Assembly: GCA_015680685.1 (NCBI GenBank)
Contig: MNCI01029584.1
Span: 68,969-132,968, forward strand
From: Gnetum montanum
Lineage: Eukaryota > Streptophyta > Gnetopsida > Gnetales > Gnetaceae
Reading direction: 5' to 3'
Length of the DNA stretch: 64,000 bases
Shown here: positions 57,960 to 64,000 of the stretch, in pieces
How the letters are laid out: each line of letters begins with the position of its first letter
How positions within the stretch are numbered: the first letter of the stretch is position 1
Made by a program: the position numbers and the translations under genes
The notes under the pieces: model-generated
The model's database searches: none
Seen by the model: only the letters and a program-made list of their open reading frames with translations
Told to the model about the DNA's origin: nothing

Positions 57960-59479
57960 ATGTGTCTTCCACAAGGAAGTGATAATGCATCATATTCCAA
58001 GAACATTCATTAGAGAACTAATGAGATACATATTGAAGAAAATTGGAGAGACTGACCTCATGTAGGGTTTTCATATGTTCATGAACACCCTAACTACACT
58101 CAAGGACTACATTCACCTAAGGAAAATAATTTTAGAGAAGATGAAGTAAGTCCTAGATTAGGGGAGGCCTCAAGGCCCAGGACCTACTCAAAACCTAGAA
58201 AAGATCAATCAAGGGACCATGGGAAATACCATAGAAGCCATGGCAAGCCTCCCAGTCCTTTATCTTCCTCTTTCTCTTCAATGTCTAGTTTTGAAGAAGA
58301 TGAAAATAGGTATAGAGACAAAGCTCCACCATTGGATCAAAATAAAAATAGAAATTGAACCATGAGAAAAATCAAAGACATCAAAATGAACATAGATAAA
58401 ATCTTCACAATTAGATGAGTAGAAATAGAAATTTCATCACAACATGTTTGATGATGATGAACCCTTGTTAGCCACTAAGAGCATGTTGTAGATCATAGAG
58501 GTAGTTAAAATACCCCACAAGCATTGTAGGGAAAGTGACATAAAAAGGATTGATATGAATAATATTCCTAAATTTTTGGGATGTTATGATATTGATCAAC
58601 AACATCATTTACAAGCCTTCCATAATGCTTATGTTTAAAAAAATATTGAAAGTGGATGGAAAAATCTTAAGCTATTTCCTATGACACTAATACATAAAGC
58701 CAAAGTGTGGTATAGATTGTTGAAATCAAATTCAATGTATTGGTGGTTCACGATGATGGAACTTTTTAATGAGAAATACAAAACGTATGCGAGGGTGTCT
58801 AACCTAAGGAAACAAATCCAAGGATGGAAACAAGAACAACATGAACCCTTGGATATGACCCTAGATAAGTATTATTCTCTACTGAATAGATGCCCAGGCC
58901 ATGGTTTCTCTTAAGAAGGGAACCATTGGGGTGTATGCTCAAGGTCAATTATATGGGCTATAAACACATCAGATTCAAGAGCTAATCGAATGTGTGGAAA
59001 ATGAAGAAGAAGAACTATTTAAATGAAAGAATGTTGAGAAATCTCACTAAGACCCAACTCTTCAAAAGAAGAAGGTCCACATCTATGATAAGGAAAAAGA
59101 AGTAACTCTCGATAAGGTGATTTTGCAACAAACCTTGTCAATAAAAAAGTCTATCAATGAACTTGAAGCAAGATTTGATAAGATCTTAGAATGGATAAAT
59201 AAGAAAGTTAAAACTTATGTAGAAATTGTAGGGGAGAGAGTAACACAAAATGAACCAAGAAAAAATTAGGAATACTTATCAAAAAATAGGAAAAATGGCT
59301 AAAGAAGAAGAGGCTATAGACTCAACCATAGAAGTAGATGATGGATGTGACATCTACATATATGATCATCCAAAAGGCTATTACCCAGTCATGTTACATC
59401 TACATGAGTATTGGGCTTTTGCATTGAATCCCAAGCTTGTGCAAAAGAAAATTCCTAGTAAATTATCTTTCTCACAAGA
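57960..59479 (+). pseudogene. gag, subfamily 1, cut by insertion of the next element
   Basis: ATG at 57960 (MCLPQGSDNASYSKNIH). Then FDDDEPLLATKSMLQIIEVV, KRIDMNNIPKFLGCYDIDQQ, and the well-kept core MTLIHKAKVWYRLLKSNS with ELFNEKYKTYARVSNLRKQI and LDKYYSLLNRCPGHGFS (58681-58914). CDIYIYDHPKGYYPVM (59350-59395) is a zinc knuckle with two Cys changed to Tyr. The frame ends at the LTR of the next element (59480), where it would otherwise go on to the Tyr/Pro-rich tail seen at 61970-62735. It has fewer stops in the core than the other gags. Confidence 0.82.
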
Positions 59480-60304
59480 TGATGAATCATGATTCATCAG
59501 GCTCTGATATCAGACCCACGATATCGGGTACATGATATTATGACCTAAGAAACGATCTTGGATACATGATATCGTGACCTCTGTGTAGGCCTATAAATAC
59601 ACATGTAGGTGCATGAAGGAAGGCAGTAGTTCAATTAGGAGTTGGGTTTCATTTTTAGTTCTTCTCAACCCTTTCTCCAAGTGCATGCCCATAGTGTGAT
59701 GATTGTAATTGTATGAGACCTTTATTCAAGTGTGACGTACTTGGACATGCACATGACCAGAAATAAAGCTTGAGATTACTTCTTCATTGTAGCATTCACT
59801 TAGTTTAATTATTTAAATATTTTATTAATTAATACTTCTTACCCTAAACTCCTATTAAATGCAGAATGAGTACGACTTAATCATGAGCATTTAAGTGTGA
59901 CGACTTGGTAACCCGATAGCGTGCCTAGGAAATGCGCTTAGTAATTCGAGTGGTAGTCATACAAAAGGTCCAAGATGTGTACAAATGATTAAGGAATATA
60001 TGCTCATACCACTTAGGCTAGTTTAGACTCTCTCCTCCCATTTCCTATTAGCTTAACTCTCTCTCCCTTTTTCTCATAGCTTAATTAAAGTTATTTTCCT
60101 TTACCTCTAGTTGTAACACTAGTTTAGGATTTCATCATACACCTCACTCTAGACTAAACCATACGTGACAAAGAAAATACTAGTTTAGGTGGGAAGACAA
60201 TGAACTGCGATCAACGAGTAACTATCTAGATACCACAACTAGCCCATCTGCAAAGTTTGATCAAATCATGTGTGAAACACTCGTATTTGTATGGTTAAGT
60301 GTTG
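59480..60304 (+). repeat. 5' LTR of the last element, subfamily 1, 3' end deleted
   Basis: TGATGAATCATG..., cluster at 59501-59578 (CACGATATCGGGTACATGAT and more), TATA box TATAAATA at 59592-59599, AATAAAG near 59763. It stops at GGTTAAGTGT and goes straight to GGGGATGGTGCTAG, so about 45 bp, covering the LTR end and the start of the primer site, are missing compared with the minus-strand copy near 32260. Confidence 0.85.
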
Positions 60305-60411
60305 GGGATGGTGCTAGTTATCTAGATTAGTTATATCTTACAAGATTTATATAACAAGTATTAATGATATATCCTTTAGAAATTAAATTAAGTCACACAC
60401 CATCTACAACA

Positions 60412-62735
60412 ATGTCTCTCTCACAAGACTATGCTAATGCCACAACTAGTAAGGCAATTCATTGGAGAACCAACGAATTATATGATGAAGAAAAAGTTTG
60501 GAGTGCTCAAATTTATGTAGGAATTCCATACATTCATGAGCATTCCAATGATACTCAAGCATTCTTGCCAACCAACTTTGACACCTCTAGTAAGGATGGG
60601 ACATCCCATAGAATGAGGAGGCCCAAAAGGCCTAGGACATTCTCAATAACTAACAAGAATTTAGTAGGGGATGATTGGAAAACTTCCAAAAGTCATGATG
60701 AGTTTTTCAATTCTTTCTCTACCTCTACTTCTTCAATGTCATATTGTGACATGGATGACTATCTTTCAAGGGATTGGTGTAGAACTAAAAATCGAGGTCA
60801 CAAGAAAAATTAAGAATGCCAACATGAACAAGGACAACATCATCTCAACTCGCAAACTCAAAACCTACTTAGTGATGATGAACCCCTGCTGGCCACTAAG
60901 AGCCTAATGCATATGCAAGAGGCTGTTTGAATATCCTATAGGCATTGCAAAGAAAGCCATCTACCCAGGCTTGATCTAAACAACTTTCTCAAGTTCTCAG
61001 GAGGTTATGATGTAGACTCGCAACAACATTTACAAGCCTTATATGATGCTTGTGCATGGAAAAATTTTGACAATGGGTGGCAAAGACTTAAGCTTTTCCT
61101 ATGAAACTCGTGGGCCAAGAAAAAGTATGGTATATGTCTTTAAAACTGGAATTAATTCATCGTTGGTCCATAATGGTAGAACTCTTCAATGAAAGATATC
61201 AAACCTATGCAAGAGTGTTAACCTTGAGGAAACAAATACAAGAATGGAAATAGGGACAATATGAACCCTTGGACATGGCCATAGAAAGATACTATTCATT
61301 GTTAAACAATTGCCCAGGCCATGGATTCTTCAAGGAAAGGCTAATGTATCACATCATGGATGGGCTTTGTAATGAAATAAGGGAGACCCTAGGGATGTAT
61401 GCCCTAGGTCAACTATATAAGCTACAAATCCACCAACTCTAAAAGCTTATAAAATGGGTAGCAAAAGAAGAAGGAGAGATGGCTAAATGGGAGAATATTG
61501 AAGACTCTCAACAGGACCAAAATATTGAATTAGCAAAGGTCCACAACCCTAAAGAGAAGAAATCAACTCACCTTGAGGAGGTGAAACCATTTTTACCTTT
61601 GCCAATGCAACAATCACTAGATGAAATCGAGGCAAATATCAATAAGATGATGGAATGGGTACATGGAAAATATGGAGAATATATTAACAATAGTAGAGAT
61701 AGAACTATGCCAAATCAAGAAACAGGGTAGGACACCAAGCAACAATCAGAGAAAAGGCTAGAAGATGATAAGAATACGAGCTCAACTGTCAATCTTACAT
61801 ATTAATGTAATGTCTATTTGTACAATCACCCCAAAGGCCAATGCCCAATTTTGTCACATTTACATGAGCATTGGGGAGGAATGTTACATCTAGATTTCGT
61901 ATAGAAATATCGAGTTCAATAGCAATGGCAAGAACCCCAATCATGGGGGAAGCCATCGACAACTTGACCATACGCTTTGTATGCCCCAACGCCAAATGCT
62001 TATTATGTCCAACACCCTATTTCACCAACCGGATCATCATCCTCTACTTTGCCCCATCGTTATCATTCTCCTAAATACTATCCAATCATGCTCTCTCCGA
62101 AAAGGTCACCACCTCACTTACCTTACACTTTTTCTCAACAACAATATTCTCATCCTTCACCTCCTTCCACATCGCCACCAAGTGTACCAAAAGGTTTTGC
62201 ACCATAGCACCAACTTAGGAACGCTACTTGTGCTACTCCTGTCAATAGTAGTGGAGGTACTTAAAAGCACCCTTTCTTTAAGCATGGCCATAGAAAGAAG
62301 CAACCTGATGCTAAACCCATTGCATCTTCCAACCTAGTGTAAGTTTAATGCTGTGATGCATCTTTCTCCTCAAATACAATGCCTCATGTTACCTTATCAG
62401 GGCCACTAATCAAAACTCCAACAACTATGACGCCCAATGAATATAGCCACGTAGGGAGACATATCAATCCTTGCATACCATCTTATGGTCATGAGTTCCA
62501 TAGTGGGTCAACTCCTTATCAATTGACCACATCTTATAATATTCCCAACTATGCCTACTATAATCAAGTGTGTGAACCCCAGTTTGGGTACATTCCAACC
62601 ACCACATCAAAAGACACCTAGTGGGTTGGATATGATTGGGTTCCAATATTTTCAACATGCATGGATCCTAAATTTCCATTTATTAATTCTAGCCATGCTC
62701 AACCATTTAGTTATGATGGATATCCTCCATTCTAA
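60412..62735 (+). pseudogene. gag of the last element, longest subfamily-1 copy
   Basis: ATG at 60412 (MSLSQDYANATTSKAIHW), open to 60813, then in frame through stops and a frameshift near 61100. Core: RLDLNNFLKFSGGYDVDSQQ, MVELFNERYQTYARVLTLRK, ERYYSLLNNCPGHGFF, MDGLCNEIRETLGMYALGQL. Then a charged stretch with coiled-coil look (DEIEANINKMMEWVHGKYGE), a knuckle-like CNVYLYNHPKGQCPILSHLH (61810-61865), and a Pro/Ser/His/Tyr-rich tail ending SSHAQPFSYDGYPPF at TAA (62733-62735). No protease segment follows, unlike subfamily 2. It would make capsid. Confidence 0.82.
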
Positions 62736-63790
62736 TAAGTAGAATTAATAAATGTTTTTCCTTTTCTTCAATTTTATAATTTTTTGTTTTCTAATTTTTC
62801 ACCTTCCAATTTGTTGTTTTACATTTTTATTTATTGTTTATTTTTTATCTTTTTATCTTTTTATGAGTAATCTCATCTATGAATAAAGCACTCATGTGAC
62901 TCTATGAATACATGCACCCATGCCTAAAGGTTGGCAGCTTCTCTAGTATAAGCATTCAAAAAAAGAAGAAGAAAAGTGTGCCAAAGTGGTCACACAAAAA
63001 GAAAAAAAGAAAGGTCAAGACAAAAGTAACACAAAGAAATTATGAATCACTCCTCCCTTGAACAAAATGCCAAGTGATGATACACCTTGTTGTCATGGTA
63101 CTCTTATGGTTGTTCATCATAGGATAAAATAATGTAATGCCACCAATCAAAGGAATGGACTTGGTCTTGATTTTGGAGTGATAGGCTAATGACACATTAA
63201 TCATGCCCTACACTCAAGATTCATTGTGCCCTGGGTTAGTTACCTCATGTCCCGATCTCTGCAATCCCTTCTATGATTCATTTCATTTTTCTATCCAAAA
63301 TTTTTTAACTTGTATCTTGTGTGACATAGAATTCATACCTGATCACGGTGGCATTTAACATGTGTGTGTTTTTTTTGCATTAGTGTAGATTACATTTAAC
63401 CCTTCTAGTCCCTATGGACATTTTAAGATGTGGTTATGTAAGGGCATTATAGGTTGGAACTTGCTTTGGGGAGGACCCACATGCGTGATTTTTGTAATTT
63501 GTGCTTTTTGCACATTACCACATCATTTTATACCCTTTGAGTATTTCATTGCCAAATCTATTCTTTCCTTTATCACCCTTTCATTTCAAATGTTCCTATG
63601 TACCAAACATGTCCTTTTTCCTCATCCAGCTTATGAATTTCACTATCAGATCCTACACTATTATACTTTTTGTGCCTTTAGAACCATTCAATCTTACCCA
63701 GGACTCTTCACATTCACCTCAAATCCTTCAATTTTTGTCTTGAAATTTTAGAAATTCATCAATTTTTCTAAGTACCCTATTCTAAATAAG
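62736..63790 (+). other. Internal non-coding spacer after gag
   Basis: T-rich tract (62758-62870), then text shared with the minus-strand spacer at 28740-30140. No coding frame accepted; the open frame at 63428-63751 has no conserved partner in the other copy. Confidence 0.6.
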
Positions 63791-63791
63791 C

Positions 63792-63862
63792 CACGATATT
63801 AGGTACCCGATATTGGGTTGGAAGCGAGATTGGGGCCGTGTTATCGGGTACACGATATCACG
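63792..63862 (+). promoter_or_regulatory. Internal GATATCGC-like cluster, candidate promoter for the 3' ORF
   Basis: Units CACGATATTAGGTACCCGAT, GTGTTATCGGGTACACGATA and a final TATCACGTCC, followed by GTATGTATATGG. Same place as the cluster at 28660-28735, between the spacer and the G-rich tract ahead of the 3' ORF. Confidence 0.5.
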
Positions 63863-64000
63863 TCCACAAAAAGTATGTATATGGACCCCTCATGCACGTC
63901 AAAATCATTTTCAACTGTTCACATGGGGGGATTTTTTAAAATTTTCTTCCATGAATTATGACTTGCACACGTCTTGTTCAAATAGTCATAACTTACTCGC

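Larger units (their letters stand above)
59480..64000 (+). mobile_element. Subfamily-1 element inserted in the gag of the preceding element, running off the window
   Basis: LTR, gag (60412-62735), conserved spacer (62736-63790), internal GATATCGC cluster (63792-63862) and the G-rich tract near 63925 (CATGGGGGGATTTTTT). The last ~80 bp match the first ~80 bp of this window, where the 3' ORF follows in another copy, so its own 3' ORF is expected just past 64000. Confidence 0.82.

Noticed and set aside
63428-63751. 107-codon open frame in the last element's spacer
   Set aside because: The corresponding spacer of the minus-strand copy (28740-30140) has no matching frame, so it is chance.

Overview
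The window looks like non-coding chromosomal DNA of a large, repeat-rich plant genome. It is AT-rich apart from one short GC-rich island, carries two assembly gaps (14973-15835 and 28595-28648), and holds no gene I would call intact. Nearly everything recognisable is LTR-retrotransposon: mainly Ty3/gypsy elements of the Athila/Tat type (tRNA-Asp-like primer sites, gag, protease and a 3' 'plant transposon protein' ORF), plus Ty1/copia remnants. The copies carry many stops and C-to-T/G-to-A changes, so old insertions are being kept; this would suit a gymnosperm or another slow-turnover plant genome. That is inference, and I cannot name the species.

Layout. 1-2263: 3' end of a + strand element (3' ORF remnant, polypurine tract, LTR). 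2264-5824: no gene, with a ~66-bp tandem array at 3719-4532. 5825-14972: a decayed + strand gypsy element with LTR, primer site, gag, PR, RT, RNase H and integrase, its RNase H split by a solo LTR (11800-12369). 15836-15857: end of another LTR of that solo family. 16275-17450: a minus-strand CCR4-type deadenylase pseudogene. 18441-19060: GC-rich island. 21143-21715: minus-strand LTR with a tRNA-Met primer site. 22830-24281: 3' end of another gypsy element. 24287-41326: a compound minus-strand element with three LTRs and a perfect 5-bp target duplication, itself carrying a nested 7.1-kb + strand element (32887-40033). 44105-46232 and 46785-49967: two more truncated copies; the second is joined to a MADS-box gene fragment (49967-50062). 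46233-46784 and 52614-53170 are arms of a large inverted repeat. 54300-55880: copia remnant. 56993-64000: two more gag-bearing elements, the second inserted in the first.

The dominant family (seven partial or complete copies) is unusual. It has gag, in one subfamily a protease-like stretch, and in the other a long 3' ORF with a plant-transposon-protein-like domain followed by coiled coil. I see no reverse transcriptase, RNase H or integrase in any copy, so it is probably non-autonomous. Its LTRs carry a cluster of palindromic GATATCGC units just upstream of a TATA box. A second such cluster lies inside the element just ahead of the 3' ORF and may be an internal promoter.

In these entries 'subfamily 1' means the copies at 1, 24287-41326, 56993 and 59480, and 'subfamily 2' those at 32887, 44105 and 46785.
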